From: an uncultured Lachnospiraceae bacterium
GTDB taxonomy: Bacteria > Bacillota > Clostridia > Lachnospirales > Lachnospiraceae
DNA: 8,242 bases
Assembly (NCBI GenBank): GCA_910586585.1
Contig: CAJUKA010000151.1
Coordinates: forward strand, 1-8,242
Reading direction: 5' to 3'
Shown: positions 1 through 6,031 of the stretch, piece after piece
Layout: each line of letters opens with the position of its first letter
How positions within the stretch are numbered: the stretch's first letter is position 1
Position numbers and translations under genes: made by a program
The notes under the pieces: generated by a model
Databases searched by the model: none
The model's input: the letters and a program-made list of their open reading frames with translations, nothing else
What the model was told of the DNA's origin: nothing

Positions 1-32
1 GTTTGCTATGCCCTTTATTTCTTGGCTGTCCT

Positions 33-384
33 CTACTTATTTGTTTCAAACTTATTCTGTACCAATTCCACAAGCAAATCAAATTCTTTTACTGTTAAAT
101 CTATTTGCACCCCTGCCTTATTCACCGTCCTTGAAACCGGATCAACTTCCACATCAGCAAAAGAAAGTTTTTTATTTATTTTTCCATATCTTCTAAGCAG
201 CGCTTCCACACGGGCTGACAATTCCCCAATCTGAAAAGGTTTTGCAATATAATCATCTGCACCGAGCTTTAACCCTTTGATGCGATCATCTACGCCATCT
301 TTTGCAGTCAGAAAAATAACCGGCGTTCCCATTGGCTTTACATATTCTAAAAGTTCATACCCATTAATCTCCGGCAGCATAATA
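33..384 (-). pseudogene. Response regulator fragment (OmpR/PhoB type), truncated at both ends
   Basis: This is the middle of a two-component response regulator. The frame reads IMLPEINGYELLEY, then FLTAKDG (switch Thr), GADDYIAKPF (conserved Lys-Pro), then a linker and the start of a winged-helix domain ending LTVKEFDLLVELVQNK. Intact family members are about 225 residues; only about 110 are recognisable here. The N-terminal acidic pocket and the phosphoacceptor Asp just before IMLP are missing: the codon in that place encodes Ile. The DNA-binding domain stops after QNK, followed by the unrelated FETNK and a stop, so recognition helix and wing are lost. The N-terminal break abuts a truncated MATE gene in another frame. 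It cannot be a working regulator. Family assignment is secure; its original target is unknown. Confidence 0.85.
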
Positions 385-792
385 ATACTCGTGCGCCATT
401 TGTATGTTTGCATCCGTCGCGCCGATCATGCGCAGCAGACCGTCACCCCACAGGTAGGCAATGACAATCACCACCACACCGGAGAAAAACGATCCAAGAA
501 CCGCACTGCCAACACTCCTGTGAATGTCCTTTGTTTCCCCGCGACCCAGAGAAACGCTCAGCGCGGCGGCCGCTCCGTCACCAAAGAACAGGCTTAACCC
601 CCACCCTACTACCGTAATCGGAAAGATAACGCCGGTAGCGGCATTGCCCAGATAGCCCACGCCGTTTCCCACAAATATCTGGTCTACAATATTGTAGAGG
701 CATGAAATGATAAGGGAACATATGCAGGGAATTGCAAACTTCTGCAGCAGTTTCCCCACTTTTTCCGTACCAAGATAGTTACTGTTTTCCAT
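364..792 (-). pseudogene. MATE-family multidrug efflux transporter, 5' fragment only
   Basis: The reading frame encodes the first part of a MATE (MepA/NorM-like) Na+ or H+ coupled drug exporter of the cytoplasmic membrane. The start MENSNYLGTEKVGKLLQKF, the first membrane segment around residues 17-40 with NIVDQIFVGNGVG, the GNAATGVIFPIT stretch, a second segment with LSLFFGDGAAAALSVSLGRG and a third around residues 92-115 are typical. Family members have about 450 residues and 12 membrane segments; this one keeps about 136 residues and three segments, then runs four codons into response-regulator DNA and stops. The start is supported by AAAGGAGG about eight bases upstream of ATG. A long structured leader precedes it. 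It should be non-functional as a transporter, although promoter, leader and ribosome binding site look intact. Confidence 0.85.
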
Positions 793-808
793 AAATAAAT
801 CCTCCTTT

Positions 809-821
809 CCGCCAACGGCGG
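809..821 (-). promoter_or_regulatory. Small hairpin next to the MATE ribosome binding site
   Basis: CCGCC and GGCGG form a perfect 5-bp stem with a 3-base loop. On the minus strand it ends three bases before the AGGAGG of the MATE gene. A hairpin this close could affect ribosome access, or simply isolate the ribosome binding site from the upstream leader structure. The structure is seen in the sequence; the role is inferred. Confidence 0.4.
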
Positions 822-837
822 CACAAACAATCCGTGT

Positions 838-864
838 GAAGAATGCCTGTTCTTGGCATTCTTC
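838..864 (-). promoter_or_regulatory. Leader hairpin, 10-bp stem
   Basis: GAAGAATGCC (838-847) and GGCATTCTTC (855-864) form a perfect stem with a 7-base loop. It lies in the MATE leader just after the larger 866-922 stem-loop and has no U-tract behind it on the minus strand, so it is not a canonical terminator. It is probably a structural element of the leader RNA. Confidence 0.55.
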
Positions 865-865
865 T

Positions 866-922
866 GTGTGTAAAGAAATTCTTAGCGGGCGTACTTTGTC
901 CTCTTAGAATTTCTTTACACAC
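866..922 (-). promoter_or_regulatory. Large leader stem-loop, 17-bp perfect stem
   Basis: GTGTGTAAAGAAATTCT (866-882) is exactly complementary to 906-922, leaving a 23-base loop. On the minus strand the left arm of this stem holds the last codons of the 37-codon leader ORF, and its TAA stop (904-906) falls at the end of that arm. A ribosome finishing or stalling near the end of the leader ORF would therefore open this stem. No U-tract follows. A stop codon inside a stable stem downstream of an intrinsic terminator suggests an attenuation device. The pairing is directly visible; the switching is inferred. Confidence 0.6.
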
Positions 923-1017
923 TTTCTCCTTTTTTTGCACAAAAAAACGACACCTGCAGCACCCGTACCGTAATCAGATTTACGCGCGGTGCGCCACATG
1001 TGTCGTTGATTTTGCAT
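904..1017 (-). CDS. Candidate leader peptide of the MATE gene, 37 aa
   Basis: A small ORF begins with ATG (1015-1017) about 13 bases after the predicted transcription start and ends with TAA at 904-906. It has a modest GGAA eight bases before the ATG. The peptide starts MQNQRHMWRTARK, has a small-residue middle (GTGAAGVVFLC) and a basic, lysine-rich end. The frame stays open straight through the whole hairpin and U-tract of the intrinsic terminator at 941-1007 and stops in the first arm of the next stem. This placement is expected for a regulatory peptide whose translation decides whether the terminator forms. It resembles the general design of drug-inducible leaders of resistance genes. I cannot match the peptide to a named leader. 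An internal ATG at codon 7 is an alternative start. Confidence 0.5.
   Translation of the reverse strand: MQNQRHMWRTARKSDYGTGAAGVVFLCKKRRKCVKKF
941..1007 (-). terminator. Intrinsic terminator; probable attenuator of the MATE gene and end of the exporter operon
   Basis: On the minus strand AACGACAC (1000-1007) pairs with GTGTCGTT (946-953). Inner stems are GCACC/GGTGC (988-992 with 959-963) and CGTAA/TTACG (980-984 with 969-973). The outer stem runs directly into seven T residues (941-947). The geometry is that of a rho-independent terminator for leftward transcription. It lies about 150 bp beyond the stop of the second exporter, so it can end that operon. It also lies downstream of the predicted MATE promoter and inside the leader ORF, so it can act as an attenuator too. 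Confidence 0.75.
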
Positions 1018-1036
1018 GATTTAATTTCCAGATAAT

Positions 1037-1065
1037 ATTATACTTTTTTTGCCTTTCAAACGCAA
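1037..1065 (-). promoter_or_regulatory. Predicted promoter of the MATE leader
   Basis: On the minus strand the -10 box is a perfect TATAAT (1037-1042), preceded after 17 bases by TTGCGT (1060-1065), which keeps the TTG of the consensus -35. Transcription would start near 1030 and give a leader of about 240 nt before the MATE start codon. The spacer ends in a run of A residues. The -10 and spacing are good and the -35 is weak. Confidence 0.5.
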
Positions 1066-1154
1066 AGGACATTTTCCACAAAAAACAACTGCCCGTTATC
1101 TGTCAGAAATATACAAAGTTTCCACACGGAAGTCCTGTGCCGTCAACCAGTCCC

Positions 1155-2975
1155 TTATGTCGCAAATCCGGCATACTGGGTCATGTAAAGTTCATAATAT
1201 CTGCCTTTTTTCGCAAGCAGCTCCTCATGGCTGCCGCTCTCCGCGATCTCCCCGTGATCCATGACCACGATCAAATCCGAATCCCTTATCGTGGAAAGGC
1301 AGTGGGCGATCACGATACTGGTGCGTCCCTGCATAATGCTGTGCATGGCATCCTGTATGGCCTTCTCCGTGCGCGTATCCACATTGGACGTGGCTTCATC
1401 CAGGATCAGTATTTTGGGATCCGCCACAAAAGCGCGGGCGATGGCTAAAAGCTGGCGCTGCCCCTGTCTGATATTCGCGCCGGATCCGGTCAGCACCGTG
1501 TCATACCCCTGTGGGAGAAGCCCGATCATATCCCGGCACTGGCTCATCTCCACCGCGGCCGTAAGCTGTTCCTCCGCAGCGCTGTCGTTTCCGTATTTCA
1601 GATTATTCCGGACCGTATCGGAAAACAGGTCAGTGTCCTGCAGGACAATCGCAACGTTCCGCCGCAGGCTCTCCCTGGACACATCGCGTATGTCCTGCCC
1701 GTTTATACGGATTTCCCCGCTTGCTATGTCATAGAAACGCATGAGCAGGTTGACGATGGTAGTCTTTCCGCTTCCGGTAGCGCCCACCAGCGCGACTTTT
1801 CTGCCATTCGGGACAGTCAGTGTAAAATTCCGGATCACGGGAGTTTCCGCTTCATAGGAGAAGCATACATTCTGAAAGGTCACAGCAGCTTTTTCGCCCG
1901 TTTCCAGCCCCACACCGCTTTTATCCTCTGTTTCCTCATCCAGCACAGCAAAAACCCTCTCCGCGCCGGCAATCGCTGTCCGTAGCTGCCCGTAAATCTG
2001 TGCGATCTCATTAATGGGGCGGCTAAACTGCTTCGCGTATACGATAAACGCGGAAATCACGCCCACCGAAATCAGTCCGTTCATCGAAAAATATCCCCCG
2101 AAAACGGCAATAATGACAAAGCCGATATTCCCGATACAGTTCATCACCGGCCCCATAACGCCGCTGAAAACATCCGTCTTGATCCCTGCTTTTGTGAGGG
2201 AATCCGCCGTGGCGCAGAAATCCGCCGCCGTGATATCCTGGTGATTATAGGCCACAACTGTGCGGTATCCGGCAACCATTTCCTCCACGGTCCCGTTCAG
2301 CCGGCCCAGAAGCTGCTGGCGTTTCCGGGAAAACCTGCGCACCCTTCCGGAAAGGAATTTGGTCGCAAGAAAGGTCAGCAGCACCGTAACAAAGCTGAGC
2401 AGTGCCAGCTGCCAGCAGTACCACAGCATGACCGCCATAGTGCCGATGACCGTAAGCACTCCCGAAAACAGCGACGGCAGGGACTGGGAGACGGTGGTGG
2501 AAATATTTTCAATGTCATTGGTCATGCGGCTCATCACATCGCCGTGAGAATGGGTATCCAGATAACGTACCGGCAGTTCCACAATTTTTCCGAACAGCTC
2601 CTCCCGCATCCGTCTGACCACATTCTGGCCAAGCCTTGCGCTGCACAATCCCTGAAGCAGCCCGCAGATGCTGTAAAGCAGATAGACGGATAGCATCAAC
2701 GTCAGCGTATGGGAAAGAATGCCTTGCTTTTCCCCCGCGATGATGTCTACAGCCCCACTCTGCAGGCTGGGCGCCAGAATGCCGCACACGGTACCGGACA
2801 GCACAACCGCCAGCATTCCGGCAACCAGCTTTTTTTCCTTAACAAAATACACCGCAATCCGCCTGACTGTGCCCCCGATATTGTCGGCGTGTTCCGGCTC
2901 CGCAAAACGTTCCCGCCGGTTCATCATTCCCGGAATATTGCGTTCGGCAAGTCTGGAATCCTGTTCCTTGCTCAT
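1155..2975 (-). CDS. ABC exporter half-transporter, catalytically intact subunit
   Basis: A 606-residue exporter with an N-terminal six-helix membrane domain (VRRIAVYFVKEKKLVAGML onward) and a C-terminal ATPase domain. Walker A is GATGSGKTT near residue 400, the Q-loop VLQDTDLF follows, Walker B is ILILDEATSNVD near 526 with the catalytic Glu, and the switch His is in IAHCLSTI near 558. The signature motif near 503 reads IRQGQ rather than LSGGQ or LSQGQ, so its Ser is replaced by Arg. The start chosen is ATG 2973-2975, which overlaps the stop of the preceding exporter as ATGA; a frame opening further upstream has no better claim. It most likely pairs with the neighbouring subunit as a BmrCD/TM287-288-like heterodimer exporting drugs, peptides or lipids. 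Substrate cannot be read from sequence. Confidence 0.93.
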   Translation of the reverse strand: MSKEQDSRLAERNIPGMMNRRERFAEPEHADNIGGTVRRIAVYFVKEKKLVAGMLAVVLSGTVCGILAPSLQSGAVDIIAGEKQGILSHTLTLMLSVYLLYSICGLLQGLCSARLGQNVVRRMREELFGKIVELPVRYLDTHSHGDVMSRMTNDIENISTTVSQSLPSLFSGVLTVIGTMAVMLWYCWQLALLSFVTVLLTFLATKFLSGRVRRFSRKRQQLLGRLNGTVEEMVAGYRTVVAYNHQDITAADFCATADSLTKAGIKTDVFSGVMGPVMNCIGNIGFVIIAVFGGYFSMNGLISVGVISAFIVYAKQFSRPINEIAQIYGQLRTAIAGAERVFAVLDEETEDKSGVGLETGEKAAVTFQNVCFSYEAETPVIRNFTLTVPNGRKVALVGATGSGKTTIVNLLMRFYDIASGEIRINGQDIRDVSRESLRRNVAIVLQDTDLFSDTVRNNLKYGNDSAAEEQLTAAVEMSQCRDMIGLLPQGYDTVLTGSGANIRQGQRQLLAIARAFVADPKILILDEATSNVDTRTEKAIQDAMHSIMQGRTSIVIAHCLSTIRDSDLIVVMDHGEIAESGSHEELLAKKGRYYELYMTQYAGFAT

Positions 2976-4708
2976 GCTCCCTTCGTCTCCTCTCCCATCT
3001 GGGAATGCCAGATATCCTGATAAGCCCGGCAAGTTTCCACCAGTTCCTCATGAGTGCCGCAGGCCAGGATACCGCCATTTTCCAGTACGATTATCCTGTC
3101 TGCCGTACGCACGGAGGCAATCCTCTGGGCTATGATGATTTTGGTGCTGTCAGGGTGGGACTCTTTTAACGCCCGGTATAAATCCGCTTCCGTTTTCAGA
3201 TCAAGGGCGCTGGTGGAATCGTCAAAAATAAAGATTTCCGCAGGCTTTAAGACTGCCCTGGCAACGGAAATCCGCTGCTTCTGGCCTCCGGACAGGCTCA
3301 TGCCCCGCTCCGCCACCATTGTATCGTACCCGTTTCCAAGGGAAGAAATAAAACTGTCCGCCTGTGCAATGGATGCTGCGGATGCAAGCGACATACTATC
3401 CGCTCCCGGCAATCCCCATGCAATATTTTCCCCCACCGTCACGCCAAACAGCTCGCTTTTCTGCATAGTTATGGCTATTTTTTCCCAGAGCGCCCGCTGC
3501 CGGTATTCCCTGACATCAATTCCATCCACTAGAACCGCGCCGGAATCCGCATCATAAAACCGCATCATCAGTCCGGCCAGTGTAGTCTTTCCGCATCCGG
3601 TAGCCCCGATGACCGCCACGGTTTCTCCCCTGTGTATCTTCAGATTGATATGGGACAGCACGTTTCGGGCGCTTCCCGGATAGGCGAAGGAAACGTCACG
3701 GAATTCGATTTCCCCCTGTGTCTGCGCTGCCCCGTCAAAAGAGCCGTCTTTCAGTTCCGGCACGCTTTCCAGCACTTCTTTTACGCGTTTCCATGAGGTA
3801 AGTCCTCTGGAAATATTCTGGAACAGCATGACCAGCATCAGAATACCGTTCAGAAGCTGGGTGGTATAGGTCAGCGCCGCCATGACATTTCCCGGTGTAG
3901 CGCTGCCCCTTCCCACTGAAAAAGAGCCTGCCAGAAGAATGACCGTGACAGCTATGTACATAATCGCATTCGTGAGGGGATTCATAAAAGCAAAGATCAC
4001 AAGGGTCTTCATCTGCGTCCTCACCAGCTCGCCGTTCGCCTTCCCAAACCGCGTTTTTTCATAGGTCTCCCGGACGCAGGCTTTCATGATGCGGATGCCG
4101 GACACGTCTTCCTGCATGATTTCATTGATGGCATCCAGATACGCCTGCAGTCTGGAAAACAGGGGATCTGCCCTCCACAGGCACAACCCGATCACGCCCA
4201 CCAGAAACGGGAAGGCGCACAGTATGATAAGCCCGAAGCCAGCATTCAGCCGAAACATGAAATACATGCTTCCAAACGTAAGAAGCGTGGTGCGGATCAG
4301 CCCCCTGATAAACAGCGAGACAAAATTCTGCACCTGGGTGATGTCATTGGTCACCCTTGTGACCAGAGAGCCTGTGCCGAAGCGGTCCATCTGCGGGAAA
4401 GAAAAATCCATGATCCTGCGAAAGCAGTCCTTTCGAATCTCATTTCCAATATTCTGGCTGGATATGTGTACGAACACATTGTTGAGGGAGCCGCAAAGCC
4501 CTCCCAGCAGAACAAGACCGATCATCTGCAGCCCCAGCATCCATATCAGGTGCAGGTCGGCCCTGCCCCCGCTGTTGACGCCAAGGACACCGTCATCCAC
4601 AATCCGGCTCATGAATCCCGGCTGCAGCAGATCCATCATCACCTCGCCAATCATGAACAGGCCTGCGATGATGGCAAAGAGCAGATACTTTCTGATATAT
4701 TTCCACAT
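2972..4708 (-). CDS. ABC exporter half-transporter, degenerate-ATP-site subunit
   Basis: A 578-residue half-transporter: six membrane helices in about residues 1-310 and an ATPase domain after that. Walker A is GATGCGKTT near residue 370, the Q-loop is ITMQKSELF, the signature near 471 is a perfect LSGGQKQR, and Walker B near 494 reads FIFDDSTSALD, with Asp where the catalytic Glu normally sits. The switch motif near 526 is IIAQRIASV, with Gln instead of His. These changes mark the subunit that contributes the non-hydrolysing site of heterodimeric exporters. Its start follows the stop of the MarR gene after 2 bp, with GGGGGA about ten bases upstream. Its stop overlaps the start of the partner gene, implying coupled translation and equal amounts. 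Family and role in a heterodimer are firm; substrate is unknown. Confidence 0.93.
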   Translation of the reverse strand: MWKYIRKYLLFAIIAGLFMIGEVMMDLLQPGFMSRIVDDGVLGVNSGGRADLHLIWMLGLQMIGLVLLGGLCGSLNNVFVHISSQNIGNEIRKDCFRRIMDFSFPQMDRFGTGSLVTRVTNDITQVQNFVSLFIRGLIRTTLLTFGSMYFMFRLNAGFGLIILCAFPFLVGVIGLCLWRADPLFSRLQAYLDAINEIMQEDVSGIRIMKACVRETYEKTRFGKANGELVRTQMKTLVIFAFMNPLTNAIMYIAVTVILLAGSFSVGRGSATPGNVMAALTYTTQLLNGILMLVMLFQNISRGLTSWKRVKEVLESVPELKDGSFDGAAQTQGEIEFRDVSFAYPGSARNVLSHINLKIHRGETVAVIGATGCGKTTLAGLMMRFYDADSGAVLVDGIDVREYRQRALWEKIAITMQKSELFGVTVGENIAWGLPGADSMSLASAASIAQADSFISSLGNGYDTMVAERGMSLSGGQKQRISVARAVLKPAEIFIFDDSTSALDLKTEADLYRALKESHPDSTKIIIAQRIASVRTADRIIVLENGGILACGTHEELVETCRAYQDIWHSQMGEETKGA

Positions 4709-4710
4709 GG

Positions 4711-5349
4711 TCAGCGTCCCCCATGCCCATTTGAGTCTCCATGGCGTCCGTGACCGTGTCCATGTTTGAATGTATTCTCGTTTTCTCTGTACCGTTTTTT
4801 CCAGTCACAGCGGACTTTTTCCAGAAGTGACAGCAGTTCCTGTTTTTCCTCTCCCAAAAGGCAGGAAAACATTTCCTCATGCCGCTTCCTGCGCTGCTTT
4901 AGCGCCTCTTCTGCAATTTCCCTGCCGCTGTCTGTCAGGGAGATGTCCGTCGTCCTGCGGTCAGATTCATTCTGTCTCCGGACAATCCAGCCTGAGCCTT
5001 CCAGCTTGGACAGAATCTCGCTGGCCGAACCCGGCTGGATTCCCAAACGCTCCGTCAAATCCCTCTGAGTAATTGTTTCCGACTCGTTCAGGATAATCAG
5101 GATGCGCTTCTGGCTCGCTTTCCCCTCATACAGTGAGCGCATGGTATGATGCAGATCCCGCAGACTGATAATCAGCCTGTCATCGATACCTGCTGCTGAA
5201 TCATTGGCTGTGTGCATTTCCTGATCCTGTTGTTTCCGCTGATGCTCCGGCATTTTCCCGGTGCGCCAGTATTCTTCTCCTCTGCCGCAGTGCGGCCTTT
5301 CCAGATCGCAATGCCGCCCACAGCCTGGGCAAATGGTATTTTCCTTCAT
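4711..5349 (-). CDS. MarR-family regulator with Cys-cluster N-terminus and His-rich C-terminus
   Basis: A 212-residue winged-helix repressor, longer than the usual 140-160. The core, about residues 55-185, carries a MarR-type helix-turn-helix and wing: ITQRDLTERLGIQPGSASEILSKLE followed by GWIVRRQNESDRRTTDISLTDSG, including the DRR wing signature. The N-terminal extension has four cysteines (7, 10, 14, 21; CPGCGRHC then HC) with His13 and His20, a plausible metal or redox site. The C-terminus ends HGHGHGRHGDSNGHGGR, five histidines in the last 17 residues. The start has AAGGAGGAGC at good spacing. As first gene of an operon with two exporters, behind a promoter bracketed by palindromes, it is most likely an autorepressor that also controls the exporters. 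The inducer is unknown; metal sensing is only a possibility. Confidence 0.9.
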   Translation of the reverse strand: MKENTICPGCGRHCDLERPHCGRGEEYWRTGKMPEHQRKQQDQEMHTANDSAAGIDDRLIISLRDLHHTMRSLYEGKASQKRILIILNESETITQRDLTERLGIQPGSASEILSKLEGSGWIVRRQNESDRRTTDISLTDSGREIAEEALKQRRKRHEEMFSCLLGEEKQELLSLLEKVRCDWKKRYRENENTFKHGHGHGRHGDSNGHGGR

Positions 5350-5369
5350 AAATCGCTCCTCCTTTTCTT

Positions 5370-5418
5370 TAGGTACCTTGATTATATCATTATAAAAAGG
5401 AAATTGTCAAGGTACCTA
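5370..5418 (-). promoter_or_regulatory. Promoter and twin operator of the MarR-exporter operon
   Basis: On the minus strand TTGACA (5405-5410) and TATAAT (5381-5386) are separated by 18 bp: both boxes are perfect. A perfect 12-bp inverted repeat, TAGGTACCTTGA (5370-5381) and its complement (5407-5418), brackets them. Each arm itself contains the 8-bp palindrome AGGTACCT, with centres 37 bp apart. One arm overlaps the -35 box and the other touches the -10 box and the start region. This suits two MarR dimers shutting the promoter from both sides. Promoter and repeats are seen; binding by the adjacent repressor is inferred. Confidence 0.85.
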
Positions 5419-5510
5419 ATATTATTTTTGTCAGGAAATACCCGATTCACCCGCTCTCCTTGTTTGGGGTCAATACCATCTTGTAACGGTGCAATTTTTC
5501 TAAGTTGCAT
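5382..5510 (-). CDS. Doubtful small ORF, 42 aa
   Basis: A short frame starts MQLRKIAPLQDGIDPKQ after a weak CAGGAA just upstream and ends inside the MarR promoter. The first 30 residues have a protein-like composition, but the last dozen are simply the promoter sequence translated. The beginning loosely recalls the first residues of large serine recombinases of such elements, without any catalytic domain following. It may be the cut 5' end of a lost gene, or no gene at all. Confidence 0.15.
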   Translation of the reverse strand: MQLRKIAPLQDGIDPKQGERVNRVFPDKNNIRYLDNFLFIMI

Positions 5511-5754
5511 TTCCTGTTGCTACTTGTCAAGGACGTATTCATCATTTCTGCAATAAGTCTTTTGAAAGTTTATAGCTAAATTGTGTTATAATAAAAATTT
5601 AACATACTATAAAATACATTATATTTATGCATTATAAATGAATAAATTGGCATTTTTATTCATTAAATATACTAAATTTAGGGGTAGTGCTTATCAAATT
5701 AATTGTATTCAATCCAAAAGACTAATTGAAGTCATCATTTTTCATCACTTTTTC
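5419..5754 (-). other. AT-rich spacer between TnpW-like gene and exporter operon
   Basis: About 335 bp with no convincing gene. It becomes strongly AT-rich between 5570 and 5760, contains the hairpin at 5637-5664, and carries a short doubtful ORF at its left end. In related elements a large serine recombinase gene commonly follows tnpW; none is present here. The spacer may mark the border between mobile-element DNA and the exporter operon. Confidence 0.5.
5637..5664. repeat. Perfect 10-bp inverted repeat in AT-rich spacer
   Basis: AATGAATAAA (5637-5646) and TTTATTCATT (5655-5664) are exact complements with an 8-base loop. The stem is almost all A-T and no T-run follows on either strand, so it is a weak terminator at best. 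It could be a protein-binding site or part of an element end. Confidence 0.5.
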
Positions 5755-5934
5755 TTAATTTTCCTGTTTTCCATGCTCTAAATCGTGGAGAATGACACGC
5801 TTTAACTTGTCCTCTACGCTTTGGGTACTTGTAGCAGAGAAATGTACCTCGACTAAATACCTTGTCTTGTCAATCTTCTGTTGTAAACAGGGCGTTAATC
5901 GCCCTGTGGTGTTGGTCTGAAAGTTGTCGCTCAT
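5755..5934 (-). CDS. tnpW: TnpW-like transposon-encoded protein, 59 aa
   Basis: The protein begins MSDNFQTNTTGRLTPCL, followed by IDKTRYLVEVHFSATSTQSVEDKLKRVI. That pattern (a KTxYxVxVHFS core, then a helix ExxxDKLxRLI) is what I know from small TnpW-type proteins of clostridial mobilizable and conjugative elements, where the gene often precedes a large serine recombinase. Its molecular role is not established. The start is chosen because TTAAGGAGG lies three bases before this ATG; a longer frame to 6006 would read back through an intrinsic terminator. The recombinase expected downstream is missing. A terminator lies 17 bp upstream and I see no promoter between, so expression may be low. Confidence 0.7.
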   Translation of the reverse strand: MSDNFQTNTTGRLTPCLQQKIDKTRYLVEVHFSATSTQSVEDKLKRVILHDLEHGKQEN

Positions 5935-5950
5935 GTTCCTCCTTAATGGC

Positions 5951-5993
5951 AAAAAAATAGAGCATATAGATTTTTCAGTTTCTATATGCTCTA
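5951..5993 (-). terminator. Intrinsic terminator of the Rpn-family nuclease gene
   Basis: TAGAGCATATAGA (5958-5970) and TCTATATGCTCTA (5981-5993) form a perfect 13-bp stem with a 10-base loop, followed on the minus strand by seven T residues (5951-5957). It starts about 40 bp past the nuclease stop codon. There is no T-run on the plus-strand side, so it works leftward only. Confidence 0.9.
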
Positions 5994-6031
5994 ACGCTGT
6001 TACCATATTTGATTTTGATTGATATGATAGA

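Noticed and set aside
364..413. A functional MATE/response-regulator fusion protein
   Set aside because: The two genes are in different frames at the joint; the MATE frame stops four codons later and the regulator lacks its phosphorylation site.
2976..3032. Upstream start for the second exporter adding 19 residues (MPGLSGYLAF...)
   Set aside because: It lies inside the end of the preceding exporter gene; the ATGA overlap at 2972-2975 is the usual coupled start.
22..4880. Plus-strand and alternate-frame open frames opposite the response regulator, MATE, exporters and MarR genes
   Set aside because: They overlap well-supported minus-strand genes, show no recognisable domains and lack convincing ribosome binding sites.
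5554..5595. Plus-strand promoter (TTGAAA and TATAAT) in the AT-rich spacer
   Set aside because: The 19-bp spacing is long, the region is rich in chance TATAAT-like strings, and no plus-strand gene follows.
5935..6006. Longer start for the TnpW-like protein
   Set aside because: The added residues are the translated terminator hairpin and T-run; a strong AGGAGG precedes the internal ATG.
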